A stretch of DNA of 64,000 nt from Dryomyza anilis. Lineage: Eukaryota > Arthropoda > Insecta > Diptera > Dryomyzidae. Within the stretch, counting starts at the first letter, position 1; each line of letters begins with the position of its first letter. The DNA lies in contig OX638134.1 of assembly GCA_951804985.1 (NCBI GenBank), positions 3,720,001-3,784,000 of the forward strand. The letters are read 5' to 3'. The notes below the pieces were generated by a model that was not told where the DNA came from, did not search any database, and saw only the letters and a program-made list of their open reading frames with translations. This document shows, in pieces, positions 43,073 to 56,040 of the stretch. The translations under genes and the position numbers were made by a program.

Positions 43073-43416
43073 ATATATAATAATAATAGTTTGGCGCTAC
43101 AGTCCTGTATAGAACTTCGGCCGAGATCTCTCACCATTTGAGCTGTGCGTGTTATATTTGTACTCAAATTGGGGAGATCTACAGTTTATTGTCGAATCCG
43201 AACGGCGGGTGAGAGCTTTTCATAGGCCATGTTTTACTCTAGTAGGTTTACCATTTACTGCCGAGAGGTAGCGTCGTATAGAAAAATGTTTTCTATGAAA
43301 AAGATATTGGCAGTCGCTGGGGATCGAACCGTGGACTTTTCGGCTCGTAGTCGAACGCACCAGCCGCTTTTCGCTCGAAGTCCAACGCACAAACAAGACG
43401 AGCTACCGACGCTACT
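43073..43416 (-). mobile_element. tRNA-derived SINE, copy 2, with duplicated anticodon region
   Basis: Same order as the copy at 20110-20411: tRNA-like head on the right, body with CCGCCGTTCGGATTCG and AGATCTCGGCCGAAG, 3' tail of TAATAATA on the left. The B box GGTTCGATCC (43321-43330) is well kept; the A box is damaged (TAGCTCGTCTTG, 43394-43405). Between the boxes the stretch CTTTTCGGCTCGTAGTCGAA is followed by a second version, CTTTTCGCTCGAAGTCCAA, so the anticodon arm is duplicated. The loop in one version reads CTACGAG, anticodon ACG, hinting at tRNA-Arg ancestry. Confidence 0.85.
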
Positions 43417-44500
43417 ATAGGCGTTATAAATTTCGAATTTCGATCGAAAAAGTCCTCATTTTCGATTAATACATTTTATTTTTCCAGTCACATTGATTTT
43501 TTTCAATATAAAATTTAAGAAATACATAATTCTCCCATTTGAAAAAATGGTGATGATGTAAAACAATATTTATAAAAAGCCAAATACCGGAAAAATGTTG
43601 TAAATGGGATTAATATGTATCATTTTTTTATAAAATTTTTAACCAAATATAATTTTAATTTTAATTTTAGTTATTTTTTTAAATTTTTGCGTAGTTTAGA
43701 TTTTGTGTAATTTGGAAAATATGGGCACAAATTTAAAATAATATAAAAACGAAAATCAAAACAGTAACTTGGAACCATCCGGTATTCCAAAAACGGGTTC
43801 TCTATAAAAACATAAAACTGTAACCGGCACGAAGAAGATAACCCCGATTGCGAAATTGAAATCATAATACTTTTGAATTTCAATACATAGTTTCTTATAT
43901 ATTCATTTAATATTTATTATCTTCTCAAATTAGTTTTTTTCCTCTATTTTTATAAGAATTCAGCCGAATAATAGGACATGTTCCAACTTTTGATAGATGT
44001 CGTATTCCAATAGAATTTGTTTTGGACTGTTCCATAATAGGTTATTTTTTTTCAAAATTAAATTCACGTTTTATAATCGAACTCAAACCTCACTTCTATA
44101 TTTTTTAATGCCCGTATATTTTTATTCTGATATTTAAATTGTTTAATTTTGTTTAGTTTATTTAATTAATTGAAAAATTTTTAAAAGACTTTTAAATGAA
44201 TTATTTTTTTATAACTTTTTCATTCTTTCTACTTTCTTTTTTTAATTAATCATAAACATATTTTTATTTATTCGTTCGTCATAACTTTTTATTATTTTAA
44301 ATAAATTTTTAATTGTTATAATTTGTTGTTTATATTAATTTTCACCACATTTTTTATGCACTATTTTGTCATTTCAAACTCATTATTTAACATTTTTCAC
44401 TTAATTAATGGAAATACTTGTTTTCCCTATTCAATAATTATTACATTTTAGTTGGAATTTTTCACATTTTTTCGTATTAACGCATTTCACATTTTGCGAC
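43417..44500. other. AT-rich DNA, no gene seen
   Basis: No gene. T-rich tracts with scattered A-rich runs. Confidence 0.4.
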
Positions 44501-45440
44501 GACGACGCACTACATACACCAACCGACTGCGTTTAAACGTGGCTGTAACTAATTAACTGTCGGTTTTAATTAAACCCGCTGATTAAATGACGTTCGCCAA
44601 AGCCGTAGTCGTAGCCGTTACTGTTGCCGCTGCGCCGTGCAAGCGTTGCCAACGACGCATGCAATTGCAATGCATGTAAAACTGCGGCCGCAGGAACATT
44701 TTCAACGTCACTGGCTGGCTGGCTGCGCGTCGTTGCGTTGCCTTGCGTTGGGTGCAAATTGTAGGAAACCGCGAATGTACAAACAACAAATGAACACAAA
44801 CGAAGAAAATTATAAAAAAAAAACAACAATAATAATAAAAAAAACCCGACGTAATCGCACGCGTAGCCACCAAGACTTGACGCTACCAGAGTTCAAACGA
44901 ATCTGAGTTGGTGGAAATGCAAAGCAACGAATGCAGGCCAGGCCGGCCGACCGACGAACATATGAAATAAACCAACAAACGAGCAAATTAATGTAAAAGT
45001 AACGAGTAACGAGAAAACATGTTTGTTGTAGCAATGAGCAACGAGAAAATGTAATGATGTTTGTTGTTATTGTTGTTGGTGATGGAGATTGGAGACGGTT
45101 TGTTTAGACAACGAACGAACGAACGACGAGTAAGTTAGTTGAGTTATTGTTGTTTGGGGCCAGTACACTTGGTTGGTTTGTTGGTTGCTTGATGGCAACG
45201 AGTGTTTGTTATAGCAACAACGAGTGTGGTTGTTGTTTTTGCTGTTTTGTGGGTTGTGTGGGGTGCGTGGTAAAAAATGCTACTATTTTTAGTAATGTGT
45301 AACGTGTTTAATACTTTTTTTTTGTGTTATTGTTGCACTTTTTGCGTACGTCGACTGCAGTTGTTGCAATTGTTATTGTTGTAGTTGTTTGTTTTCTTAT
45401 GGTTGCCGTGAGCAACAAGGAGTTAAATCATTTTTGGTCA
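44500..45440. other. GC-richer, CAACAA-rich island (on the minus strand), possible leader/promoter region
   Basis: Read on the minus strand the sequence is rich in CAACAACAA and ACGAACGA and contains GCCAGCCAGCCAGTGACG and AACGCAAGGCAACGCAACGACG. Open frames on both strands are short and mutually shadowing, with no domain. The position and minus-strand composition would suit a distal nuf 5' UTR exon; an enhancer or unrelated leader is equally possible. Confidence 0.3.
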
Positions 45441-46085
45441 TATTACCATTACCATCGGCATTATTCAGGTTTTTATTTATATTTTTATTTGTTGCAATTA
45501 TTTATTTTAAATTGATTATATTTTTTTGTTGTTTTTTACATGATTTTGTTTTAATTTTATAAAATAATTATTGTAGGTTTTTTTTATTTTATTTGATTTT
45601 ATTAGTTTTTGTATTACTTTTTATTTTATTTTTTTTTTATTTTTTATTAAATTTTTATTATTTATATTCTATTTTTTATTATAAATTTTTTTATTTTAAA
45701 ATTTTTATAATATTTTATTATTTTATTTTATATTAGTTTATTATTTTATTTTTTATTATTTTTTATTATTTACATTCTTTTAATATTCTTCAATTTAAAT
45801 CAATTCATTAAATTTCAATTTATATAATTTTAATTTATTTAAATTCATTTAATTTCCTTTGAATTCATTTCAATTTATTTAAATATTAATCTATATAGTA
45901 AATCTTAAAACTATATATTAATCATACTTAATTTCCCGACTAAATTTATTTCATTTCCATACAATTTATTTCGTTTCAATTCATTTCAATTAAATTCATT
46001 TCAATTCCTTTAAGATCATTTCAAATCATTTTAATTCTTTTCAATGCAATTCACTTCAATTAATTTCAATTCCTTTAAGTATTTA
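45441..46085. other. Very AT-rich DNA with TTTATTTTTTATT and AATTCATTTCAATT runs
   Basis: Two simple-sequence phases: 45540-45780 is TTTTATTATTTTATT-like; 45780-46085 is built on TTTCAATTCATTTAATT. No gene. Confidence 0.6.
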
Positions 46086-48600
46086 ATTTTTAAATTTTTT
46101 TATAAAATTCAATAAAAGATTAAGAGTTTTATAAATTTGAAGAATTTTATAAATTTTAAGAATTTTATATATTTGAATATTTTTATAAATTTGCCGAATT
46201 TTATGAATTCAAAGAACTTTATAAATTTGAGAATTTCTTAAAATCAAAATTTTTTATTTTATTGCCGAATTTTATAAATTTTATAAAGTGGAAGAATTGA
46301 ATAAACTTTAAGAATTTTTGAATTTGAAGAATTTTATAAACTAGAATAATTTTATAAATTTGAAGAATTGTATAATAAATATGAAAAATTTTTATAAATG
46401 TGTAGAATTTAAAATTTTTTATAAAATTTAAAATTTTAAAGAATTTAAAAAATTTGAAGAACTTTTATAAAATTTGAAGAATTTTTTAAATTAGAAGAAT
46501 TTTATAAATTTGAAGAATTTTACAAATTTGAATAATTTTATAAATTTGAAGAATTGAATAAATATGAAAATTTTTTATAAATGTGTAGAATTTAATATTT
46601 TTTTATAAAATTTAAAATTTTAAAGAATTTAAAAAATTTGAAGAACTTTTAAAAATGTAAGAATTTTTATAAATTTGAAGATTTTATAAATTTTATGAAT
46701 TTCAAAAATTTTAAGAATTTCAAAAATTTTAAAAATTTACAAAAATTTTAAGAACTTTGTAAATTGCTAAAAAAATTTAAATTTTTTTCATAAATTTGAA
46801 GAATTTTATAAATTTGAAAAATTTTATAAATTTGAAGAATTTTATAAATTTGAAGAATTTTATAAATTTGAAGAATTTTATAAATTTGAAGAATTTTATA
46901 AATTTGAAGAATTTTATAAATTTGAAGAATTATATAAATTTGAAGAATTTTATAAATTTGAAGAATTTTATAAATTTGAAGAAGTTTATAAATTTGAAGA
47001 ACTTAATAAATTTTCTGAATTTTATAAATTTGTAGGATTTTATAAATATTAGGAATTTATAAATTTTATAATTTTGAGGAATTTTATAAAATTGAAGAAA
47101 TTTATAAATTTGAAGAATTTTATATATTGGAAGAATTTTATAATTTTGAGGAATTTTATAAAATTGAAGAAATTTATAAATTGGAAGAATTTTATAAATT
47201 TGAAGAATTTTATAAATTTGAAGAATTTTATAAATTTGAAGAATTATATAAATTTGAAGAATTTTATAAATTTGAAGAATTTTATAAATTTGAAGAAGTT
47301 TATAAATTTGAAGAACTTAATAAATTTTCTGAATTTTATAAATTTGTAGGATTTTATAAATATTAGGAATTTATAAATTTTATAATTTTGAGGAATTTTA
47401 TAAAATTGACGAAATTTATAAATTTGAAGAATTTTATATATTGGAAGAATTTTATAATTTTGAGGAATTTTATAAAATTGAAGAAATTTATAAATTGGAA
47501 GAATTTTATAAATTTGAAGAATTTTATAAATTTGAAGAATTTTATAAATTTGAAGAATTTTATAAATTTTAAGAATTTTATAAATTTGAAGAATTATATA
47601 AATTTGAAGAATTTTATAAATTTGAAGAATTTTATAAATTTGAAGAATTTTATAAATTTGAAGAATTTTATAAATTTGAAGAATTTTATAAATTTGAAGA
47701 ATTTTATAAATTTGAAAAAGTTTATAAATTTGAAGAATTATATAAATTTGAAGAATTTTATAAATTTGAAGAATTTTATAAATTTTAAAAATTTAAAAAA
47801 TTTTAAGAACTTAATAAATTTTCTGAATTTTATAAATTTGAAGAATTTTATAAATTTGAAGAATGTTATAAATTTGAGGAATTTTATAAATTTTAAGAAT
47901 TTCAAAAATTTGAAGAATTTTATAAATTTGAAAAATTTTAAAATTTGAAGAATTTTATAAATGGAAGAATTTTATAAATTTGAAGAATTTTATAAATTTG
48001 AAGAATTTTATAAATTTGAAGAATTTTATAAATTTGAGGAAATTTATAAATTTTAAGAATTTCAAAAATTTTAAGAACTTAATAAAAATGCTGAATTTTA
48101 TAAATTTGTAGGATTTTATAAATATTAGGAATTTATAAATTTTATAATTTTGAAGAATTTTATAAAATTAAAGAAATTTATAAATTTTATAATTTTGAAG
48201 AATTTTATAAAATTAAAGAAATTTATAAATTGGAAGAATGTTATATATTGGAAGAATTTTATAATTTTGAGGAATTTATAAAATTGAAGAATTTTATAAA
48301 TTGGAAGAATTTTATAAATTTGAAGAATTTTATAAGTTTGAAGAATTTTCTAAATTTGAAGAATTTTATAAATTTTATATATTTAAAAAATTTTAAAAAT
48401 TTGAAGATTTTTATAAATTTGAAGAATTGAAATTTGACGAATTTTTAAGAAATTACGGATTTTTAATTTATAGAATTTTAATAATTTGTAGAATTAAATA
48501 AATTTACAGAATTTTATAAATTTGTTGAATTTTATAGATTTGTGAAATATTAATTTGAAGATTTTTTTTAATTTGAAGATTTTTTCAATCTGAAGAATTT
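46086..48600. repeat. 18-bp array (GAAGAATTTTATAAATTT)n with higher-order repeats, about 2.5 kb
   Basis: The core unit TTTATAAATTTGAAGAAT repeats regularly from 46780 to 48430 and irregularly before. A composite block containing TTTGTAGGATTTTATAAATA, TATATTGGAAG and ATAAAATTGAAG recurs with a 314-bp step (for example 47026 and 47340) and again near 48100. Since 18 is a multiple of three, long open frames of (NFINLK)n and (KFEEFY)n arise in two frames; they are artefacts. Confidence 0.95.
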
Positions 48601-48602
48601 TG

Positions 48603-48956
48603 TTATTTTAAGATATTGTCTTAACGTGCTCAAGGTCCAGTCGGTACAAATTGGGTGTTTTGTACCAACAAATAAAACAACAAACAATTGGCAAAATGCA
48701 TTGAGTGGCAGATCGTACAGCTGTTTCAGAGGCAGCCAAGCCCCTTCATCAGCGATCTTTCTCTGCAGATTCTACATTTCAAGTCGCCTAAGTTTTCCTT
48801 CTCCAATAAACACAATAAGAATTATGTGCATTGAAGAAAGAACCAAAAGCAAAAATGTAAAAACTGCATCAACTCAAGATTTTTCCAAAGTTGTTGTTGC
48901 GTGCAGCAATTGTACCGCCTGGACCTTGAGCACGTTAAGACAATATCTTAAAATAA
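48603..48956. mobile_element. Non-autonomous TIR element with 46-bp inverted repeats
   Basis: The left TIR (48603-48648) and right TIR (48911-48956) match at 45 of 46 bases; the shared core includes GGACCTTGAGCACGTTAAGA. Just inside the left TIR is a second hairpin, GGTACAAA-TTGGGTG-TTTTGTACC. The 260-bp middle is more complex than the surrounding array but has no recognisable transposase; the 123-codon frame spanning the element reads through both TIRs and is not called. The right flank AGAGGTCGTAAAACAAAAAC is shared with the partial copy at 59470, so the element may extend past 48956. Confidence 0.8.
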
Positions 48957-51405
48957 TCAAAAGAGGTCGTAAAACAAAAACAATTGAATTTTGTTAATTT
49001 TAGGAATTTTATAAATTTGAACAATTTGCTAAATGTGAAGAATTTTATAAATTTAAAATAAAATATGTAAAAAAAACTACATTATTTCGGACGCTGAAAA
49101 TAATAGATGTATGGAAAATTTGAATTTATGACTATCTTATCTTTCATTGTAGTATGTATTATGTTTATCTTATCATTTTTAATGTATGCATTTTTTTGTT
49201 GAATATTTATATGTTTTATATGTTTATATGAATATATTTATGTTCAAATATTTATATCTATGATATAATTTGTTGATTTTTATTTGATTATTTTTTATGC
49301 CTTTGTGTTATAAAAGTTTTATTTAAAAATATTCTTAGAATTCAATAACTGCAATTAATAGTACTAAAAGTACTTAAACTACCTAATACATAAACTACGA
49401 AATACAAAAACTACTAAATTCAAAATACATTCTCTGACACCCTTGGATAAGCCTTATCAACGCGGTGTATATTAAATAAAATTAAACGTAAATTAAAACC
49501 AACACAAATGTGTGAAAAACATTTTCGCCTTTGTTTAAACATTAATTGTTTTATTGTCCGATCATTAAAAATACTTATTGCAAATTTTTATATGCCTACT
49601 TTTATTTTTATTTTTGTTTTTGCTAAATAATTCATTAGCAGCCAATTGTGAAATTGCGCCGCCGTCGAAACTAAGTATTTTTGCGCATAACATTTTTTTT
49701 TGTTCTGCCATAGCTAACTGACGATAACTTAAAAAGAGGTTAATAAAGGTGGCTTTTGGCGGCACTACACCATATGTTGGCAGCACTGCGCTTATTGTAG
49801 CCGTTTAGGTGGCTGCTGCTGCAAGTGGTTTGCCTTGTTCAACCTTGCTGAAAATGGCTAAAACCAGCTGGTAACAAGAACAAAAAAACAACAACAAAAA
49901 GAAAAAAAACACCCCAACAACACAAAATATAATCTAGATACTGCCTGTCAAAATAATGATGTAATTTATTGGCGTTGCAGCATGAAGAACCAACCATTGA
50001 GAAAAGAGCCAAATGGTTGCTTAGAATGGCAACACTGGCTGACTGTCAGGCTGGCTGTCTCTACGTTTTGGCTGTCTGTCATTTTGTCCGTCTGTCTATT
50101 TAGCTGTTGGTCGTTTTGTTTGTGTGGGAAAATTGATAGCAATCGATTATGTCGAGCAATATGGCCTACAAGCTACTTACCGCTTAGTTTGGTTGGTAAC
50201 AATAGCAAAAAATTTGAGGCTTACCTAAAAAAAAATAAAAGAAAATAGATTAAAAATTGGAATTTTTTTTGTATAATAAATAAAAACTATAGAAAATGTG
50301 TTAAAGTTTTAAAAGAAATTTGTCCGATTCAATTCAAATTGAACAAATTCCAACGATTTCGCTTTTTAAAGTTTGGAAATTCGAATTTTTAGATTGTTCA
50401 ATACAACATAAATATGTATTTTCTATCATATTTAAACAATTTCTCTAAAACTAGACGAATTTTATTTGTTTTTTATTAGTAAAAAGTTTTCATTCCAATC
50501 GAAAATGAAATTTAGCATATGCTTAATTTTCAATTAATTTTAAATAAGGTTTATTTAAATTATTTTATAAAAAAAATAATCGTTTATTGTAAGCATATCG
50601 AGCCAGCACAGTCAATGTGCTGAATAAATGCTGTATTCATTACACAATGCGCCTTAAAGTAGGCTACAATTACGTAAGTCACTCACAGCTAATTACACAC
50701 ATTAGGCGCCTCGATGCAGGCGAAGCATGTTTTACAAAAGAAAAATTACAAATAAAAAAAATATATAATAAAAAAATAAAAGTACAGAAAAAGTATAGAT
50801 AAAAAATAATAGCTTGGCTGAGCGCCTAAAAGTAGACTGCACTAACTAGAACAGCGTTGAAATAATAAAATAACGAAGAATATTTAAATATTATGTAAAA
50901 AAACTAACCGTGTGAAAAAAAATAAAAGAAAACGTTAAAAAATTAAGGAATTATAATTTAGAAAGGCAAAAACAAAAAAGAAAGTTTACTAGAACAAGCA
51001 ACGGCTTACCTTCAGATTTTTCTTTCTTTTTTTTTTGTTAAGTTTTATTTTTGTGTAATTTTTGTATAGATTTTTTCAAATTTTCTTTTGGCTGAGAAGC
51101 AGCGCTACTATTTGTGCTACTTTGAGTATTTTTCATTTTTTTTTTTTATTTATTTTTTCTTTATTGAGCTGCAGTGCAAAATAAGACTGTAAAGGTCGCC
51201 AACAATGCAGTGAACCAGAAGTTGTCAATTATGTGTGATTATAGATAGGAGACGGCGTGACATATTAAAAAAAAAATACAGAAAAACAAGAAAAATTAAC
51301 AAAAACAATACAATACAATAACAATAGAATAACAAAATCCTATGTACTAGGCAAGTTTTAAAATTTTTTAAATCCAACTTTAAGACCGTCAGACACCCAC
51401 GAACC
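48957..51405. other. AT-rich DNA with moderately complex islands, no gene seen
   Basis: A more complex stretch at 49640-50220 has GCTGCTGCTGC-like and CTGTCTGTC phrases, and open frames on both strands (minus 49565-49786, plus 49982-50248), none with a domain, conserved motif or convincing splice context. TTTTTTTT and AAAAAATA tracts elsewhere. Confidence 0.35.
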
Positions 51406-51409
51406 GTTG

Positions 51410-53300
51410 CGAAGAAAAAAGTTGTTTAATGCTTGTATAATGCTTGTATAATACATGTATAACACTTGCATAGCACTTACTTAAAACATATATAAATAAA
51501 GAATAGGTTTTTTAATGCTTTAATTTATGTTTGTAAACGACTTGTATAAAACTTGTGTAATACTTAAACCAGACTTGTATAATACTTGTCTAAGACTAAT
51601 ATAATACATGTATAGATCAATAATAGGCCTCTTAAAGTTTTAACTCATGCTTATAAAAGACTTGCATGATACTTTAATAAGACTTGTATTGTACTAGTCT
51701 AAGACATGCACAATATTTGTATAATACTTGAATAAGGCTTGTATAAAACTTATATAAATCAAGAACAGGCTTTTTAATGTTTTAATTTAAGTTAGTAAAA
51801 GACTTGTGGAATAATTATATCAGACTTGTGTTATATTTTCATACTTTATACTTTAATAAGAATAGTATAGTACTAGTCTAAGACTTGCATAATATGTGTA
51901 TACTATATGAATAAGGCCTGTATAAAACTTGTATAAATCAAAAATAGGCTTTTTGGTGTTTTAATTTAAGTTAGTAAAAGTCTTGTGTAATAATTGTATA
52001 AGACTTGCATAATATTTGTGTTTTTATACTTTAATAAGATACTTTATACTTTAATAAGACTTGTATTGTACTAGTCTAAAACTTGCATTATATATTTACA
52101 ATACTTGAATAAGGCTTGTATAAAACTTGTATAAATCAAGAATAGGCTTTTTAATGCTTTAATTTAAGTAAGTAAAAGACTTGTCTAAGAATTGTATAAG
52201 ACTTGTGTTAAAAGATTTGTCTTCTATATTTTGTGACTTTTTGTGACTTGTATAAAGCTTTTATAAATCAATAAAAGTCATTTTAGTATTTAAATGTATA
52301 CACTTAACAGACTTGTATAATACTTGCGTAATAATATTAATAATATTTGTATAAATACACTACGATTTATATATTTGTATAATTCTTTAATAAATCTTGT
52401 ATAATGTAAGAATTATTGCTAGTCTTATAGTGTAATACTTTATAAAGTGTAATATAATACATTTTTAAAACTTGCAAAATACTTGTATAAAAAATTACTT
52501 AAAACTTGCAAAATACTTGTACAAAGTAAGAATAGTTTTTTCTGATGTCAAAAGTGATATCCAAACAAATGACTCTACATGACTTATAAAACTTAATATG
52601 GAAAAAAGATTATATGACGTTATATTTATAAAAGAAATAAAAAAAAATAATATTTCACTTTAAGATCAGTTGGAATGGAAAAAATCTTGTGTTAAAAAAA
52701 TACTTGTATTATATTTGTCGTATAAATCAAAAGTAAGGCATTTTATTGTCAAAACTTTTACAAATAAAATGTATACAACTTTATTAAAATAAGAATTTTT
52801 AACGTCTTATTTAGAAGAATTTATACAGTACTTATAGACTTATTGCATAAGACGAAATACTAAAAACAAAAAAATACATGAGAATAAGTTTTAAAATTTG
52901 TAAATTCGACATTAAAACTGTCGAACACCCACGAATAGTTGCGCATGAAAATGTTGTTTAATGCTTATATAAATAATGCTTGTATAATACTTGTATAAGT
53001 CTATAATAAATCTATTCTTGTTTAATGTAGTTGTTAAAAGTCACAATCGAACAAATTACTTTACAAACTAATAGAACTTTATGTTTAAGGTACTTTTTAT
53101 TTAATAGAACTTATACAGATCATATATAACTTATTGTATAATACTTGTATAAGTCAAAAAAATATTTAATGTTGTCGAAAGTCATACCATACCAGAAAAA
53201 AATACTTTAAGTTTTAAAGAACTTTATATAACAAAAACTTTTTTAGGGTTTAGTAAAACAAATTTATACAGTACTTATAAAACTTGTATATAATAAGTTT
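51410..53300. repeat. Degenerate ACTTGTATAATACTTGTATAAG array, about 1.9 kb
   Basis: Variants of ACTTGTATAA(T/G)A recur throughout, and a longer block of about 250-300 bp, marked by ATAAATCAAGAATAGGCTTTTTAATG, recurs near 51490, 51610, 51750, 51935, 52135 and 52270. Both levels have decayed. Confidence 0.8.
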
Positions 53301-54530
53301 TTTATGGTTTTTTCTTAGAAAAAAAACAATAAAACTTTAAGATAATTCTTTTTTTTTCAAGTACCTTATATTGCGTAGACCACCCCTGCATGTCAGTCAG
53401 TAACAACTTTTACGCCTACGTCTTATGTTTTTCTTAAACCAAAAACATATACAAAATTTTATATATGACGTGACAACTTGAAGTCTTGTTAAAACCATGA
53501 ACTGCTGATTTATGGACAATTATTTAACAATTGAACAAATTGAGCGCCTTCAGTAAACCATTATAATAACCATAATAATATTATGGCAAAATTGCAAAAA
53601 GCTATAGTGGGTAGCAAAGCATGTTGGAAAATATGAATAAAATAATTGAAACAGTAAAAATTGCTTAAGACTTATATTTAATTTAAACAGTTAATAATAA
53701 ATATTAAGAAATTTGATATAAGATCAAAACAGCTGTAGACAAATTAATCTTTTTTAAAAAGGGTGAACAATGTTTTAACATTAGGAAAAAATTTTAAAAT
53801 AAAAAACAGATAAAATAAAATAAAATAAAACAGCTTTAGAATTTTAAGATAAAATCCTTATACTGCAGTTGCTTTTCCTCAACTCAATGAAGTTAAAAGT
53901 TTCACTGTAAATGTATCACCCGAAGGTAGTCTTATAAAAGCTGTTTGTAAAAATATTGTTGGCAGAAATATTACTAGATTTATATTATTTTTATTAATTA
54001 CGTTTAGAAGCTAAAAAATTAATATACAGATCTGATGTTTTAAACAAAATCAGCATTTTACACTTTAAATTTGTTTAAATTCTCTGAAGTTAAACGTCAT
54101 TCATATAGTATCACTCGTAAGTAGTGATATAAAAAGTAAAATTATTTTTGCACAAAAACCACTAAATCTTTTTTTTTATTACTAATTTCTTTCAAAAACT
54201 AAAAAATAAATCTACAAATCTTAACTTTTAGAAAATATACCCATATTTCCATTGTTTTACTTAAAATCACTAAAATTAAATATCATTAAAATAGTATCAC
54301 TCATGAGCTATGCCATAAAAATAGTGATATAAAAGTTGTTTAATGAACTATAATTTTCAATTATAATTTTACACAATTATTTATTTAAATTTTATGTAAA
54401 CATTTGCTAGCTGCAATTTCTATCACCTGCAATTAACTTTTTTTATCACCAATTTCAAATGTAAAATTTACGTTTTATTGCAACGCATTTTTGCACTTTA
54501 CCCACAACAGAAAAAGTGAAAAGCGCCAAA
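53301..54530. other. AT-rich DNA, no gene seen
   Basis: A phrase AGTTAAA(A/C)GT(T/C) followed by ATAGTATCACTCxTAAGTAGTGATATAAAA occurs near 53890, 54100 and 54285, a loose triplicate of about 200 bp. Confidence 0.45.
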
Positions 54531-54625
54531 GTCCCAAAAAAACAGCATCACCGCAACTATCACCGTCACAAACACCATCACCACCACCATCACTACTACT
54601 ATCAGCATAAAAATCATCACCACAA
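54530..54625. repeat. Imperfect ATC/ACC trinucleotide repeat
   Basis: CATCACCGCAACTATCACCG and following CATCACCACCACCATCACTA, an impure CAY repeat in a GC-richer patch. A His-rich or Asp/Gly-rich frame is a side effect. Confidence 0.7.
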
Positions 54626-54839
54626 CATAGACAATTAACGCATTTCGCTTTTCTCGTTGACACGCGAAGAAGTCAAACAGTGAGTTTTGTGACTCTGGCT
54701 GTTTAATGATCTGCCGCTGATGGATGGCGTTTGCTACAGTGATAACTACGCAAATTGTCAGAGCGCGTTGGAGTTTAGTTGGTTCATGGTTTCCAAGACA
54801 TATGTTTAGTTAAATTATTCATATAATTAATATATTTAT

Positions 54840-56040
54840 TTTTGAATAAAAAAATAGTTCAAGAATATCAAAAAGTAAATAAAAAGTTATATAAAAATAT
54901 CACTACGAAAATAAAATATTTTAAAAAGAAAAATACAAATAAAACTCATGCGAAAGCCTTAAAATTATTTCTTCAAAAGTAACAAACGAGCGTCTCATCA
55001 AAATATATAAAGTATTCTAAAATATCACACAATTACAAATATTATAATTTAGAAAAAAGTAGCAATTTCAAAACTATCACTTATAGGAATATCACAAATA
55101 TTCAATATAATCAAATAATGAAATATAAATTGTTAAATATCTCAATTGAAAATATGAAAATTTAAAAATTATCACTTCAAAAAAAAATATATAAAAAAAT
55201 ATCACAACTAAAAATTTTGTAAATTAAAACATGTAAAATACCACAAGTATTTAAAATATTAAAATATTGAAAATCATAAAACAGTATTTAAAAAATGTCA
55301 CTGTAAAAAAACCCATCACACATAAAAATTTATAAAATAGAATTGAACGCAACCAAAAATAATAGAAAATATCATTCAAAACAAAATATCACAAATGAAA
55401 ATTTCCAATTTTAAAATTATCACACATAAAATAAATAAAAAATATTTAAGAAAGTAAAAATAATATAAATTGCATAATACTAATGTCACAATCTCGTCAT
55501 TTTAAAGTTATCACACTGTAAACTATCACAAACATTCGTAATATAAAAAAGTAGTAAAATAGGGTAAACTGAATAATATCACATATAGAAAAGGTCACAA
55601 TTTAAAACTGTCACACATATAAAATATATCACAAGCACTAAATTACATCAATCACACATAAAACCTAATATCAGAAACATTAAAAACAATCAAAATTAGA
55701 ATCATTTATTATAAATAGAAAAAAAAAAACAATTTAAAATGATCACACACAAAAAAATATATTGTTATATTTAAAATAAAATTCAATTTATATTGTGATA
55801 TTTTGAAAATAACAAATGAAATTGTATATATAAAACGCAATACAAATGAAAATCTCACATTTTCATATTATCAAACATAAAAAATACCACTAATATTTAA
55901 AATATTTACCAAATAAAATTTGATTTATATTTGTGATAGTTTTAAAATTACTGTTGCATTATTTTATAAATAAAAATTAAATATATCACAATTTAATAAA
56001 GAAATATCACAGGCATGCAAAATATAAAACCTATATTTTT
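54840..56040. repeat. Degenerate AAAATATCACA array
   Basis: More than thirty TATCACA or TATCAC motifs spaced irregularly by A-rich spacers (AATATCACAAATATTCAAAA-like). No clear unit length remains. A weaker extension is visible upstream (ATAGTATCACTC). Confidence 0.65.

Noticed and set aside
46796..48430. Long (NFINLK)n / (KFEEFY)n proteins
   Set aside because: The 18-bp tandem unit is divisible by three, so frames stay open by arithmetic; they lack leaders, splice sites and non-repetitive parts.
48626..48997. 123-codon frame in the TIR element
   Set aside because: It reads through both terminal inverted repeats and the internal hairpin and shows no transposase motif.
49982..50248. 88-codon plus-strand frame rich in Trp/Leu/Cys
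   Set aside because: Could suggest a membrane peptide, but it has no conserved motif, lies among CTGTCTGTC repeats and has no transcript signals.
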